A DNA stretch of 64,000 bases from JAEUMY01 sp031394355 (GTDB lineage Bacteria > Pseudomonadota > Gammaproteobacteria > Burkholderiales > Usitatibacteraceae): positions 7,610 through 71,609 of the forward strand of contig JANNSU010000023.1 in the NCBI GenBank assembly GCA_031394355.1, read 5' to 3'. The position numbers and the translations under genes are program-made. Below the pieces are notes generated by a model. The model did no database searches and had not been told where the DNA came from. It saw nothing but the letters and a program-made list of their open reading frames with translations. Below, in pieces: positions 1-9,072 of the stretch. Each line of letters starts with the position of its first letter. The first letter of the stretch is position 1.

Positions 1-1
1 G

Positions 2-361
2 AAGATGGTCACGACCGGCCCGAAGGACGTCACAGACACCGTTGTCGCAACCACCGATCTTGGCAAAGAGAAAGTGGCGCTGAAGGATCACATGTTCCGC
101 GCACGCAAACTCGTGATCCAGCCCGACGGCGTGGTGCCATGGCATAGCCACGACGAGCGTCCGGCGATGATCTATATCTCCAAAGGCACCATTACCGAGT
201 ACGCAAGCAACTGCGCAGTGCCGATCGTGCATGCGGCAGGCGCCGTCGCACGCGAAGCCAAAGGCACCTCGCACTGGTGGAAGAACACCGGCAAAGAGAC
301 GGTCGAAATCATTTCGGTGGACATCCTTCCGCCGCAGATGAAGACCGACAAGACGATGTAA
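2..361 (+). CDS. Cupin-domain protein, 5' end probably cut by the window edge
   Basis: Small single-domain beta-barrel protein of the cupin_2 type; the frame stays open to the window edge, so the start is unknown. The first ATG at 5 gives 118 residues. The metal-site-like motif PWHSHDERP lies near residue 46 and a second histidine-containing segment (GTSHWWKN) near residue 88, as expected for the two cupin motifs. Enzymatic role unknown; such proteins bind small ligands or act as isomerases or sensors. It ends 12 bp before the MFS transporter gene, so the two are probably cotranscribed. Cupin assignment is fairly sure, function is not. Confidence 0.7.
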   Translation, partial: KMVTTGPKDVTDTVVATTDLGKEKVALKDHMFRARKLVIQPDGVVPWHSHDERPAMIYISKGTITEYASNCAVPIVHAAGAVAREAKGTSHWWKNTGKETVEIISVDILPPQMKTDKTM

Positions 362-373
362 TCGGAGTCCATC

Positions 374-1534
374 GTGCGCAATCTCCTGATCGGTCTGGTC
401 GCATTTCTGACACTGGTGGATCTGTTCGCGACGCAGGCGATTCTGCCTGCGCTTGCGAGCCAGTACGGCGTGCGGCCGGCCGCAATGGGCCTGGCGGTCA
501 ACGCGAGCACGCTGGGCATGGCCATCGGCGCGCTTGCGGTGGCCTACTTCAGCCGGCAGATCGACCGCCGGCTGGGGATTGCGCTCGCACTCGGCGTCCT
601 GACCGTGCCCACGGCGCTGCTTGCTGGAGCACCCGATCTGACCACGTTCGCGGCCCTGCGCGTTTTGCAGGGGCTGTGCATGGCGACTGCGTTTGCCCTG
701 ACACTTTCGTACCTTGCCGAGCAGTGCAGCATGGCCGACTCGGCGGGCGCTTTCGCAGCCTACATCGCGGGCAATGTGGCGAGCAACCTGTTTGGCAGGC
801 TCATGGCGGCCGCACTGGTTGACCACCTGGGCATCGCCGCAAATTTCTTGACCTTTGCCGGCCTGAATCTTGCCGGGGCAGTGATGGTGTGGTTCTGGCT
901 TGGCCGTGCGGCCCCCGCACCCATGCCCGACTCGGCCAAAGGTCCCCTGGCGGTATGGCGTGATCACCTTGGCAACAAGGCGCTGCGAGCGAGTTTCGCC
1001 ATTGGCTTTCTGATCCTGTTTGCGTTCATCGGCACCTTCACATTTGTGAACTTCGTACTGGTGCGTGCGCCGTTGTCACTCGGAATGATGGCAATCGGCT
1101 TTGTTTACTTCGTGTTCCTTCCGGCGATGTTGCTGACACCGCTGGCGGGCAAGGTTGCGGCCCGCCTGGGCACGCGCATGACGTTCTGGCTGGCCATCGC
1201 CGTTGCTCTGGCCGGGCTGCCGCTACTGCTGTTGCCAAGTCTGGCGGCGGTGCTCACGGGTCTGGTGCTGGTTGGCGCGGGAACATTTTTTGCGCAAGCC
1301 ACAACGACCGGCTTCGTCGGGCGCGCGGCGCAATCCGACCGGGGGGCGGCAAGCGGACTCTATCTGGCCAGCTACTTCACAGGCGGCTTGATCGGCACCG
1401 CCGTGCTGGGGGCGTTGTTCGAGCGCGTTGGTTGGGGGGCGTGCGTGGCCGGAATCGGCGTCGCGCTTGTGCTGGCCGCCCTGCTGGCGTCGCGTCTGAC
1501 GCTGCCCGCTCCTGCCATGGCGGTGCAGGCATGA
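374..1534 (+). CDS. MFS family efflux transporter
   Basis: 386-residue inner-membrane protein with about 12 hydrophobic segments and the loop motif YFSRQIDRRLG between TM2 and TM3, typical of major facilitator proton antiporters of the drug/metabolite exporter type. The start is GTG, chosen because GGAG lies about 8 bases upstream and the protein begins directly with TM1. Substrate cannot be read from sequence. The stop overlaps the ATG of the next gene (ATGA), so it is translationally coupled to the DUF1622 protein, and it follows the cupin gene closely. Confidence 0.85.
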   Translation: MRNLLIGLVAFLTLVDLFATQAILPALASQYGVRPAAMGLAVNASTLGMAIGALAVAYFSRQIDRRLGIALALGVLTVPTALLAGAPDLTTFAALRVLQGLCMATAFALTLSYLAEQCSMADSAGAFAAYIAGNVASNLFGRLMAAALVDHLGIAANFLTFAGLNLAGAVMVWFWLGRAAPAPMPDSAKGPLAVWRDHLGNKALRASFAIGFLILFAFIGTFTFVNFVLVRAPLSLGMMAIGFVYFVFLPAMLLTPLAGKVAARLGTRMTFWLAIAVALAGLPLLLLPSLAAVLTGLVLVGAGTFFAQATTTGFVGRAAQSDRGAASGLYLASYFTGGLIGTAVLGALFERVGWGACVAGIGVALVLAALLASRLTLPAPAMAVQA

Positions 1535-1881
1535 CACGCGAACTTGTCGAAGGTGCCGCCCTGGTGGTCGAGCTGGCTGGCGTGTTGCTGATCGTCGGCG
1601 GGTTGGTCCTGGCCACGGTTCGCGCGGCACGGGTGCCGGCGGGCCAGCGCTATCTGCGTTACCGGCACGATCTGGGTCGCGCGATTCTGCTTGGCCTGGA
1701 GGTGCTGGTCGCCGCCGACATCATCCGTACAGTGGCCTTCACGCCCACCATGGACAGTGTCGCAGTGCTGGCGGTGATCGTGGTAATCCGGACCTTTCTC
1801 AGCTGGAGTCTGGCGCTCGAGCTCGACGGCCGCTGGCCCTGGCAGCAAGACGCGGCGCGAGGAACTCCAAGTGCGCAGTAG
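1531..1881 (+). CDS. DUF1622 family membrane protein
   Basis: 116-residue integral membrane protein with three hydrophobic helices (about residues 8-30, 53-72 and 82-100). The segment RYLRYRHDLGRAILLGLEVL followed by a second helix ending in RTFLSWSLALELDG is characteristic of DUF1622. Function unknown. Its ATG at 1531 overlaps the TGA of the MFS gene; the longer open frame upstream of this ATG overlaps the transporter and is rejected. Last gene of a likely cupin-MFS-DUF1622 operon. Confidence 0.8.
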   Translation: MTRELVEGAALVVELAGVLLIVGGLVLATVRAARVPAGQRYLRYRHDLGRAILLGLEVLVAADIIRTVAFTPTMDSVAVLAVIVVIRTFLSWSLALELDGRWPWQQDAARGTPSAQ

Positions 1882-1985
1882 GGCCATTGAAACTCATCCA
1901 CTTCATGCGCCGGATCAGCGCCGCAGGAAAAGCTGCAGATGCCTGTGAACTTGACCCTGGCGAATGCTGTGTCGCCACACCAACA

Positions 1986-2012
1986 GCCCGCTGTCGCAGG
2001 CGGGCATTTTTC
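1986..2012 (+). terminator. Probable rho-independent terminator after the cupin-MFS-DUF1622 operon
   Basis: GCCCGC and GCGGGC form a six-pair GC stem with an eight-base loop, followed by CATTTTTC. It lies 105 bp after the DUF1622 stop and just before the DUF302 gene, so it could end the upstream operon or attenuate the next gene. Confidence 0.5.
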
Positions 2013-2048
2013 TTGAAGATCGCCAACCAAAGATATAGGAGCATTCAA

Positions 2049-2513
2049 ATGAAATACTTAGCAAGAACACTACTCGCCGCAACGCTGGTCGTGGCATCCC
2101 AGGTCGCGTCCGCAGCCGATGACGGCGTGGTCAAGGTGAAGAGCGCCTACTCGATGCAGGAAACCATCCAGCGCTTGAAGCAGGATGTGGCCGCAAAGGG
2201 TATTCGCTTCTTTGATGAAATCGACCAGTCCAAGCTGGCTTCCGATGCCGGCGTACGTATCCGGCCCTCGACACTGCTGGTGTTCGGCAATCCGGGCCTG
2301 GGGACACAATTCATCGCGGCCCGCCCCGAGGCAGGGCTGGACTGGCCCGTTCGCCTGCTGGTGCAGCAGGATGAAAAGGGTGGCGTGTGGGCGATCTACA
2401 CCGACTTTGGCTGGATCGCCAAGCGTCACGGGGTGTCGGGCGAAGCGGCCAAACCCTTCCAGACCGCATCCGGGGTGATTGCCTCGATCACGTCTGCGGT
2501 GGGCGCAAAGTAA
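2049..2513 (+). CDS. Secreted DUF302 domain protein
   Basis: 154 residues with a Sec signal peptide (MKYLARTLLAATLVVASQVASA, cleavage near residue 22) and a single DUF302 domain (about residues 30-140) with the family's PSTLLVFGNPGLGT and IYTDFGWIAKRHG segments. DUF302 proteins are small periplasmic or cytosolic proteins of unknown role. The ATG at 2049 is chosen because TAGGAG lies 8 bases upstream; the frame is open back to 1887 but that stretch has no signal or RBS. Monocistronic by spacing. Confidence 0.85.
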   Translation: MKYLARTLLAATLVVASQVASAADDGVVKVKSAYSMQETIQRLKQDVAAKGIRFFDEIDQSKLASDAGVRIRPSTLLVFGNPGLGTQFIAARPEAGLDWPVRLLVQQDEKGGVWAIYTDFGWIAKRHGVSGEAAKPFQTASGVIASITSAVGAK

Positions 2514-2522
2514 GCGTTACCG

Positions 2523-2564
2523 GGAGCCAGGATTGCAGCGGTGCCCATGGCACGTCCTGGCTCC
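2523..2564. terminator. Inverted repeat after the DUF302 gene, possible terminator
   Basis: GGAGCCAGGA and TCCTGGCTCC form a perfect 10-bp stem around a 22-base loop, ten bases past the DUF302 stop and between convergent genes. There is no immediate T-run, so intrinsic termination is uncertain; it may instead protect a 3' end. Confidence 0.35.
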
Positions 2565-2672
2565 GCTGCACCGCCTTTGTCGGCGGGGAAGGTCCAGGGG
2601 CAAGTCGGGTCAGGCCTTGCGATGTAACAATCGAGAAGCCCTCTGATCGACACTGATCCAGGTCGTCATTCT

Positions 2673-2684
2673 GCGAATATTCGC
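2673..2684. repeat. GCGAATATTCGC palindrome, copy 1
   Basis: Exact copy in the intergenic gap between convergent genes. The symmetry extends to 16 bp (2671-2686). Confidence 0.95.
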
Positions 2685-2693
2685 AGGGGTCGG

Positions 2694-3556
2694 TCAGTCG
2701 GTCACCGGCCGGAGATCTTCCAGCAAGGTTGGCAGCAGTTCGCTCACGGTCGGGTGTATCGGCATGGCGTGCTGCAGGTGCGTATACGGCAGGTCTGCAT
2801 ACATCACCTGCAGAATGGACTGCACCACTTCGTCGCCTGACAGGCCGAGAATGGCGGCGCCGAGGATGCGCTTCGTTTCGGCATCCACGATGACTTTCAT
2901 GAAGCCCTGCGTTTCGCCCGCCTCCCGCGCGCGGCCCACGCGGGACATTGGCCGCTTGGCCATCAGCAGTGGTCGGCCGGTGGCGCGCGCTTCCTTGAGT
3001 GTCATGCCGCAGCGACCCAGCGGCGGATCGGTGAAGAGTGCGTAGGTGGAGATGCGGTCGGTGACGCGGCGCTGCCCGCTGTCGAACAGATTCGCCGCCA
3101 CGATCTCGTAGTCGTTCCAGGCCGTGTGCGTGAAGGCACCGCGTCCGTTGACGTCGCCCAGCGCCCACACACCCGGTACGCTGGTCTCCAGCTCTTCATT
3201 CACGGTGATGTAGCCGCGCGCGTCGCAGGTGATGCCTGCAGCGTCCAGGCCCAATCCGTCGGTATTGGGTTGCCGGCCCGCGGCGATCAGCACATGCGTG
3301 CCTTCAACCTGTGGCGCGCTCTGGTCGCAGGAGAGCCCCAGTGCGACGCGTGTCCCGCGTTGTTCCACGGCGAGGCAGGTGGCATCGGTGCGCACGGTGA
3401 CGCCTTCGCGCTCCAGAATGGCGCGGACCTCGTCGCTCATGTCCTCATCCTCGCGGCCGATGAGACGCGGGCTCATTTCGCAGACCGTCACCTCGCTGCC
3501 ATCGCGGGGCCGGCCTGGCCTGCACCGATTACGATGACATCGAATGAGTCGCTCAT
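2694..3556 (-). pseudogene. Mercuric-reductase-like FAD/NAD(P) disulfide oxidoreductase, internal deletion
   Basis: The start at 3556 has a good GGAGG RBS and encodes MSDSFDVIVIGAGQAGPAMA, the FAD-binding GxGxxG of a MerA-like flavoprotein. The frame then stops at 3488. The reading resumes in another frame with SEVTVCEMSPRLIGREDEDM, which in this family lies near residue 190, in the NAD-binding domain. It continues through the FAD motif VPGVWALGDV and the dimerisation domain to the family ending HPTVSELLPTLLEDL. About 170 residues are missing, including the redox-active CxxxxC disulfide, and the join is out of frame. So the gene should be non-functional, unless the deletion is an assembly error. 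Convergent with the DUF302 gene. Confidence 0.8.
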
Positions 3557-3573
3557 GCTGCCTCCGCATTGGC

Positions 3574-3606
3574 GCGGGTGTCTGGCGGGTGTCTGGCGGG
3601 TGTCCG
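3574..3606. repeat. Three tandem 11-bp units
   Basis: GCGGGTGTCTG occurs twice exactly and once with one change, head to tail, in the leader of the deleted flavoprotein gene. No function evident. Confidence 0.8.
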
Positions 3607-3827
3607 GATCGTGCCAGTACACGGTTGCACCGTTGGGCCGCCCCATCTGAAGCCAGCTTACAGTGTGCAGGCGGGTTGGTCTGTGCGGCGCCGCAAGGCT
3701 TTTCCTCCCATGCCGCCGTGATGTCAACCGCGCGCCAGAGACATCATTTGACCCGCGCTGTCAGGAAAGCCTCGCTGCGCCGTCACACCCACACTCTTCC
3801 AACTCCTTCCAACAAAAGGCCGATGCC

Positions 3828-4967
3828 ATGTCCAAAGCGCCGCAGCGCCCATCCCGCTCTAGCCACAACGTCAAGCCCAATCAGATACCGGGCCAAACAG
3901 TTCTCGTTTTGCAAGGCGGAGGTGCCTTGGGGGCATTCCAGGTGGGAGCGTATGAAGCTCTGCATGCTGCGGGTCTCAAACTGGACTGGGTCATCGGCAC
4001 ATCGATCGGTGCCATCAATGGCGCGATCATCTGCGGCAACCCCCCGGAACAACGTCTGGAGCGCCTCCATGCGTTCTGGCACGGGGTACAGCAGCATCCC
4101 GCGACGGGTGCAGCGCCGATGCTGTCTGCATTCAGTCAAAGCATGGCCAACCTCACGACCGTCTTGCGCGGGGTGCCGACCTTCTTCAAACCGAATTCCC
4201 ATTCTCTCCTCGGCACCCAGGCCAAGGTCGGCATCGAGAAGGCGGCGTGGTACACGACGGCACCCTTGCGCGCCACGCTTGAGAACCTCGTGGACCTGGA
4301 CTACCTCAATGCCGGACATATCCGCTTCACCTTGGGCGCGGTCAACGCCCGCACCGGCGAGATGCGCTATTTCGACAGTCGCGAGGAGCGAATCGAGCTG
4401 GACCACATCATGGCCTCGGGGGCCTTGCCACCGGCGTTTCCCGCTGTGCGCATCGATGGCGAGCCCTACTGGGATGGCGGCATTTTTTCCAATACGCCCA
4501 TCGAGGCCGTGCTTGACGACAAGCCACGCCGCGATTCGGTCATCTTTGCCATCAACCTGTGGAATCCGGCCGGGCCGGAGCCCAGCTCGTTGTGGGAGGT
4601 CATGGGGCGCGAAAAGGACATCCAGTATTCCAGCCGTGCTGCCAGCCACATCGTGCGTCAGCAACAGATCCACCACCTGCGCCACATCATCCGTGAGCTC
4701 ACCAAACACGTGCCGGTCAAGGCGGCGCGCACGGCGGAAGTCAAGGAGCTGCAATCGTGGGGTTGCGGCACGGTCATGCAGGTCGTGCCCCTCATCGCGT
4801 CGCCGCGCGAGGGAGAGGACCAGTTGAAGGACATCGACTTCACGCCGCTCGGCATCCAGACTCGTCGGGAGGCCGGCTTCGCGGAAGCCTCACGCGTGAT
4901 CGCCGCCGCACCGTGGACGCGGCCGGTTGACGAGATGCAGGGCGTGATCGTTCACGACAACCTGTGA
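3828..4967 (+). CDS. Patatin-like phospholipase with C-terminal DUF3734-type region
   Basis: 379-residue serine lipid acyl hydrolase. The oxyanion-hole motif GGGALGAFQVG (about residue 29), nucleophile elbow GTSIG (Ser near residue 58) and the DGG motif with the catalytic Asp near residue 217 are all intact, so the Ser-Asp dyad is complete. The C-terminal ~100 residues match the DUF3734-type extension common in betaproteobacterial patatins. No signal peptide, so probably cytosolic or membrane-associated; it may turn over phospholipid or polyhydroxyalkanoate-type esters. Start at 3828 chosen for AAAGG about 9 bases upstream; an upstream open frame to 3663 is not credible. Transcribed divergently from the pseudogene. 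Confidence 0.88.
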   Translation: MSKAPQRPSRSSHNVKPNQIPGQTVLVLQGGGALGAFQVGAYEALHAAGLKLDWVIGTSIGAINGAIICGNPPEQRLERLHAFWHGVQQHPATGAAPMLSAFSQSMANLTTVLRGVPTFFKPNSHSLLGTQAKVGIEKAAWYTTAPLRATLENLVDLDYLNAGHIRFTLGAVNARTGEMRYFDSREERIELDHIMASGALPPAFPAVRIDGEPYWDGGIFSNTPIEAVLDDKPRRDSVIFAINLWNPAGPEPSSLWEVMGREKDIQYSSRAASHIVRQQQIHHLRHIIRELTKHVPVKAARTAEVKELQSWGCGTVMQVVPLIASPREGEDQLKDIDFTPLGIQTRREAGFAEASRVIAAAPWTRPVDEMQGVIVHDNL

Positions 4968-5032
4968 GCCGACTGCCTGACAAGACAACCTGAACGTCGG
5001 CAGCTACCCACAAGCCGGAGGACTGATCTGCC

Positions 5033-5044
5033 GCGAATATTCGC
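5033..5044. repeat. GCGAATATTCGC palindrome, copy 2
   Basis: Exact copy 65 bp after the patatin stop, between two same-strand genes. Confidence 0.95.
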
Positions 5045-5179
5045 ATTCGGGCGGGCTCCCCCAAACAGTTCACGACGATTCCTTCTCGCCCTGTACCCTC
5101 GATGCCTGGTTGCGCATCGCGACGCTGCGTTGCGCGCTAGACTGCGCAATCCACACGCTGGACCAACAAGGACTCAGTC

Positions 5180-5686
5180 ATGAAACGTGCACCGCTGCTT
5201 CTTGCCCTGGGTATTGCCTTCACGCCACTTTCTCATGCGCAGGACACCGCCAAGTCGATAGCCAAAGACGTCATGACCGCCAAGCGCATGCCGCCTTTGT
5301 CCATCGAGGCGCTGTGTGCGCGCCTGACTGTGGAGGAAGTCGCGGCTGTAGTCGGTGCGCATTTTCAGCGCAAGGTGGAGGAAGGCAAGCTGTACCAGGG
5401 TTGCGCCTACGCCGACAGCAAGGAGAAAGGCAAGCTGGGAATTCGCTACTTCAGGCTGGTGAATTCCCATCTCGGCGAAGCCGGCTTTCGCCGTCTCATT
5501 GAGAAAGACGCCAAAGGGAAAGTGGTGACGCGTGACGGCATGCTGGTCAGCCACGATCGCAAGGACCGGTTTCGCAATGACACCATCTGGTTCAAGGATG
5601 GCCAGGGCCGCGCGCTGGAACTCATCGTCAACTCGGGCGTGAGCGAGGATCAGGCCGTGGCGCTGGCCAAGGCGGCGTTGAACTGA
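5180..5686 (+). CDS. Hypothetical secreted protein
   Basis: 168 residues with a clear Sec signal peptide (cleavage after PLSHA near residue 20). The mature part has two cysteines (in LCARL and GCAYAD) that could form a disulfide, and an otherwise soluble mixed alpha/beta composition. No family recognised. ATG has AGGA about 9 bases upstream. It stands alone between the patatin and S41-like genes, all on the same strand but with gaps over 130 bp. Confidence 0.75.
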   Translation: MKRAPLLLALGIAFTPLSHAQDTAKSIAKDVMTAKRMPPLSIEALCARLTVEEVAAVVGAHFQRKVEEGKLYQGCAYADSKEKGKLGIRYFRLVNSHLGEAGFRRLIEKDAKGKVVTRDGMLVSHDRKDRFRNDTIWFKDGQGRALELIVNSGVSEDQAVALAKAALN

Positions 5687-5823
5687 TTGAGTCGCAACAG
5701 GCGGGTGAGGCGCCGCGACGTCGCACGCCATGCCCGTCATTCTGCAATCCATCGCCTGTTGATTGTGAATCCATGGGGCGTTCGCTACGCTGCCTCTTCG
5801 CGCCGGAACCAGAGGACACGCTC

Positions 5824-7182
5824 ATGCATGCACGACAATTCGTCACACTCGCATTGCCGCTCTTCATTGCCAGCCATGCTTGGGCAGACTCGGCGACAAC
5901 CGCGCAAAATCACCAATCCGACATCAAACAGTTTCGAGCGCAATTTCTGGAGAAGGATCGGTCCTTCAGCCCGGCTGCGCGAAGTGCTGCCGAGGCCCGT
6001 CTCGCGGCGCTGGAAAAGACCGTGGCGGAGATTGGTCCGGTGCAGTTCGAGCTGGCGCTGGCGCAGATCGCCGCGCTGGCCGACAACGGGCATTCCGGCG
6101 CATTTGCGGCATCGAGATCGCGTCGGCATGAGCGTGTTGACATGCGGCTGGTGCCGTTTGGCGACGCCTTTCATGTGTTGCGCGTGAAGGCGGAGAACGA
6201 AGATCTGCTGGGCGCTCGGCTGGTGGCCATCGACGGTGTGCCGATGGAAAAGCTGCGTGAACTGGGCCGATCATTGACTGGTGGCGTGCCCACATGGCGC
6301 GACCGCAGCACAGCATACTTTCTGGAGAGCCCGGCACAGTTGCGTGCGCTGGGTGTGGGCAAGACAGATACGTCGCCGGCGTACGTGTTCGTTACCCGCG
6401 ACGGGCGCACGCTGACGCGGAGCTTCACGGTATCGCCCGTTGGGGCTGATCGCGTAGGGGGCAACGCCACACGCTGGATGTTTCCGGTGTTGGCACCGTT
6501 GGAGGACCGCGCCTGGCGCACGCTGATTACGGCTGAACAAGCGCCGTGGGCGCTGCAGGAGCCGATACGGCGATTCCGCTTGCGCCACGACGAGTCGCTG
6601 AACACGCTGATCATCGACATGCGCCAGACCAGCAATACCCAGACTGAGAAGCTGCGCGACTTCTTTGCCGAGGTGGACAAGGCCGTCGAGACCCATGCAC
6701 CCCGCCATCTTGTCCTCGACCTGCGTCTCAACGGCGGCGGCGATCTGACCACGACACGCGACTTCGCAGAGCGACTGCCCGCCCTCGTGAAAGGGCGAAT
6801 ATTCGCATTGACCAGCCCCTGGACATTCTCCGCAGCCATTTCCACCCTGGGTTATCTCAAGCAGGCAGCACCCGAGCACGTGACCATCGTGGGCGAGCCG
6901 GTGGGCGACCGCTTGAATTTCTTTGCCGAGGGCAGAGCCGTGACGCTTACGCATTCAAAGGAAACGCTGCTTCATGCCACCGAGCGGCATGACTATCAGA
7001 CCGGCTGTCGTCCCTTCGACGATTGCCATCGCCCTGTCGTAACGCGTCCGATCGTGGTGAAGACGCTCGATCCGGACATCGCAGCGCCGTGGACTATCGA
7101 TGATTACGTCGCGGCACGTGATCCGGCCATGCAGGCGGTGGCGGCGGAAATTGCAAAGGGCGTACCAAAGCGTGCGGGCTGA
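5824..7182 (+). CDS. Secreted S41-like peptidase family protein
   Basis: 452 residues with a Sec signal peptide (LALPLFIASHAWA). The C-terminal half carries the tail-specific-protease core: LVLDLRLNGGGD near residue 300 and LTSPWTFSAA near residue 335, where the Ser before AA is the likely nucleophile, followed by GEPVGDRLNFFAEG. I see no PDZ domain, and the general base is not obvious, so proteolytic activity is not assured. Start at 5824 chosen over an open frame from 5773 because of GAGG upstream and the signal peptide. The palindrome at 6795 encodes RIFA immediately before the catalytic-loop motif. Confidence 0.75.
   Translation: MHARQFVTLALPLFIASHAWADSATTAQNHQSDIKQFRAQFLEKDRSFSPAARSAAEARLAALEKTVAEIGPVQFELALAQIAALADNGHSGAFAASRSRRHERVDMRLVPFGDAFHVLRVKAENEDLLGARLVAIDGVPMEKLRELGRSLTGGVPTWRDRSTAYFLESPAQLRALGVGKTDTSPAYVFVTRDGRTLTRSFTVSPVGADRVGGNATRWMFPVLAPLEDRAWRTLITAEQAPWALQEPIRRFRLRHDESLNTLIIDMRQTSNTQTEKLRDFFAEVDKAVETHAPRHLVLDLRLNGGGDLTTTRDFAERLPALVKGRIFALTSPWTFSAAISTLGYLKQAAPEHVTIVGEPVGDRLNFFAEGRAVTLTHSKETLLHATERHDYQTGCRPFDDCHRPVVTRPIVVKTLDPDIAAPWTIDDYVAARDPAMQAVAAEIAKGVPKRAG
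6795..6806. repeat. GCGAATATTCGC palindrome, copy 3 (in gene)
   Basis: Exact copy inside the S41-like gene, read as R-I-F-A just before LTSPWTFSAA. Uses the ATA isoleucine codon. Confidence 0.95.
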
Positions 7183-7214
7183 GAGACGGCACCCGGATAT
7201 CGCCGCCGCATGAT

Positions 7215-7226
7215 GCGAATATTCAC
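7215..7226. repeat. Near-copy of the palindrome (GCGAATATTCAC)
   Basis: One mismatch, in the 63-bp gap between the convergent S41-like and RIO kinase genes. Confidence 0.7.
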
Positions 7227-7245
7227 GGTGCCCGTCAGGCAGGCC

Positions 7246-8100
7246 TCAACTGCCTGACACCATCCGCATTTTCCGCGCTTGTTCCTCAAGCTGAATATCC
7301 TCGATCTCGCGCAGGACATCGTCCATGTCCACTGCTTTTTCCTCGCGCACGAATTGGCCGGTGAGCACGCTGTCCGGCGTGAGGGTGCCTGCACGAAAGC
7401 GCGCCCAGATCTCTTCGGCATACCTTGTCTCAAGCAATGACGGCGCATATTGACCGAGGTAGTTTTTCAGATTGGTCACGTCACGCGTGAGCATGGCTTC
7501 CGCATGGTTGTTGCCTGCGGCATCCACCGCCTGCGGCAGGTCGATGATCACCGGACCGTCGGCACTCATGAGGATGTTGAATTCGGACAGGTCACCGTGG
7601 ATGACACCGGCGCAGAGCATGCGCACCACCTCGTGGATGAGCTGATCGTGCGTGGCGATGGCGAGCTCCGGGCTGAACTCGACATCGTTCAATCGCGGTG
7701 CGGCGTTGCCGTCGGCGCCGGTCACCAGCTCCATCAGCAAGACACCTTCGTGGAAGTTGTACGGCTTCGGTACCCGCACGCCAGCGGCGGCGAGCCGATA
7801 GAGCGCATCGACCTCGGCGCTCTGCCACGCGGCTTCCATGGACTCCCGGCCGAACTTCGTGCCCTTGGCCATGGCGCGGGCCTGACGCGAATTCTTGGTC
7901 TTGCGATTCTCGGTGTAATCCACCGCCTGGCGAAAAGCGCGCTTGTTGGCCTCCTTGTAGACCTTGGCGCAACGCGCAGGCTCGCCATCCCCCATGCTGA
8001 CGACAAACACCATGGCCTCTTTCCCGCTCATGAGCTGGCGCACGACGCCGCTGATGAGACCGTCTTCCAGCAGGGGTTCCAGGCGCTTGGGGGTTTTCAT
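7246..8100 (-). CDS. RIO-type serine/threonine protein kinase
   Basis: 284 residues matching the RIO1 kinase fold: SGKEAMVFVV near residue 26 stands for the nucleotide-binding STGKEA loop, a conserved lysine follows in ARCAKVYK, and the catalytic HGDLSEFNIL (Asp and Asn of the active site) and metal-binding IIDLPQA are intact. Bacterial RIO kinases are soluble and their substrates are mostly unknown. The start at 8100 (MKTPKRLEP) is preferred; the frame is open to 8169 but that extension is unlike the family. Ends with a basic, Met/Arg-rich tail. Convergent with the S41-like gene. Confidence 0.85.
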   Translation of the reverse strand: MKTPKRLEPLLEDGLISGVVRQLMSGKEAMVFVVSMGDGEPARCAKVYKEANKRAFRQAVDYTENRKTKNSRQARAMAKGTKFGRESMEAAWQSAEVDALYRLAAAGVRVPKPYNFHEGVLLMELVTGADGNAAPRLNDVEFSPELAIATHDQLIHEVVRMLCAGVIHGDLSEFNILMSADGPVIIDLPQAVDAAGNNHAEAMLTRDVTNLKNYLGQYAPSLLETRYAEEIWARFRAGTLTPDSVLTGQFVREEKAVDMDDVLREIEDIQLEEQARKMRMVSGS

Positions 8101-8379
8101 GGCGATAGTGTAGACCGGCGAGGGTGCAAAAGTGTGCAACGCGGTCCGGGCGATTGACGCTGGCTTCACGGGGTCGCTGGGTCGTGCGTGGCATCGCGCA
8201 CGCAGTGATTCGGTATCATGCCGCGTTTCGTGGCTAACGAACCCTTCACCGGGGAGCGCGCCCGGGACGAGACTTTCCAGGGCGTGTTTCTGGCGATCAC
8301 CACTGCAGGAGACCCGTTCTACTTCCTCATTTCGACCGGCCCGATTGCGTCCAGAGGGCCGGCCATCGCGGCAGGCGGG

Positions 8380-8736
8380 TCAGCGATTCGTGCAGGTCCA
8401 GGTGCGGACGTAGCAGCTCTTGCCGCCGTACTGACGGCAAAAGCCCATGGCGGCGTTCTCGGCCGCTGCACGGTTCGGCGCGCGCGCCACGCCATAGGCG
8501 CCGGAATTTCTGTCCATCGAGTACGCGCCACAACCCCTGTCGAACGTGAGGATGACCTTGCACCCTGCGCCACACTCGGCCAGTGCGCGGTTGGATGCGC
8601 CCTGAATGTTGTCGAAGCTGTGGGAGAACCCCACGCGGGTGCCCTGGCCCTTGGCGATGGCACCGGCGGCAAGGCTTGCGAAACTGGCCACGAGCAGCGT
8701 GCTGGCCAGGATGAGTTGTGCAGGCAGTGTATTCAT
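8380..8736 (-). CDS. Secreted DUF4189 domain protein
   Basis: 118 residues: signal peptide (LILASTLLVASFASLAAG) then a DUF4189 domain with the repeated pattern AxNRALAECG..C and PNRAAAENAAMGFCRQYGG, and six cysteines likely paired in the periplasm. DUF4189 proteins are small exported proteins of unknown role. ATG at 8736 is chosen for the signal peptide; GGGA lies upstream. The 280 bp between it and the RIO kinase start hold no gene that I can support. Confidence 0.82.
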   Translation of the reverse strand: MNTLPAQLILASTLLVASFASLAAGAIAKGQGTRVGFSHSFDNIQGASNRALAECGAGCKVILTFDRGCGAYSMDRNSGAYGVARAPNRAAAENAAMGFCRQYGGKSCYVRTWTCTNR

Positions 8737-9072
8737 TGGATTCCCCAAAGTGACTGATGTGTTGTGGTTTGCGTTGGCCCCAGGCGCGTGCTGTCGGACG
8801 TGACACAGGATGAATGGTAGCAAACAGTGATCCGTTCTTGGGCAGCCAGGCGGATGGGGTCAGAATCGCCAGGACGCCGCCCCGACCCCACGCCGCAGTG
8901 AGTGTCAGCCAGCAAAATATTCATGTCCGGGCCCTTTTCATCGCCAGCCCTTTCCTGCGAATATTCGCACTTCCCGTGACGCGGGCAGTGCTTGCGCTGC
9001 TGGCTTTGCACTGTGCCGCTGTGGTATCTGTTCTCGATTGCATCACCACCAACCCACATACTGCCCATCACC
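8737..9072. other. Intergenic region, 336 bp
   Basis: Divergent promoter region between the DUF4189 gene (minus) and the TonB-like gene (plus). It contains one exact palindrome at 8957 and no convincing coding frame or RNA gene. Confidence 0.6.
8957..8968. repeat. GCGAATATTCGC palindrome, copy 4
   Basis: Exact copy, 104 bp upstream of the first TonB-like gene. Confidence 0.95.
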
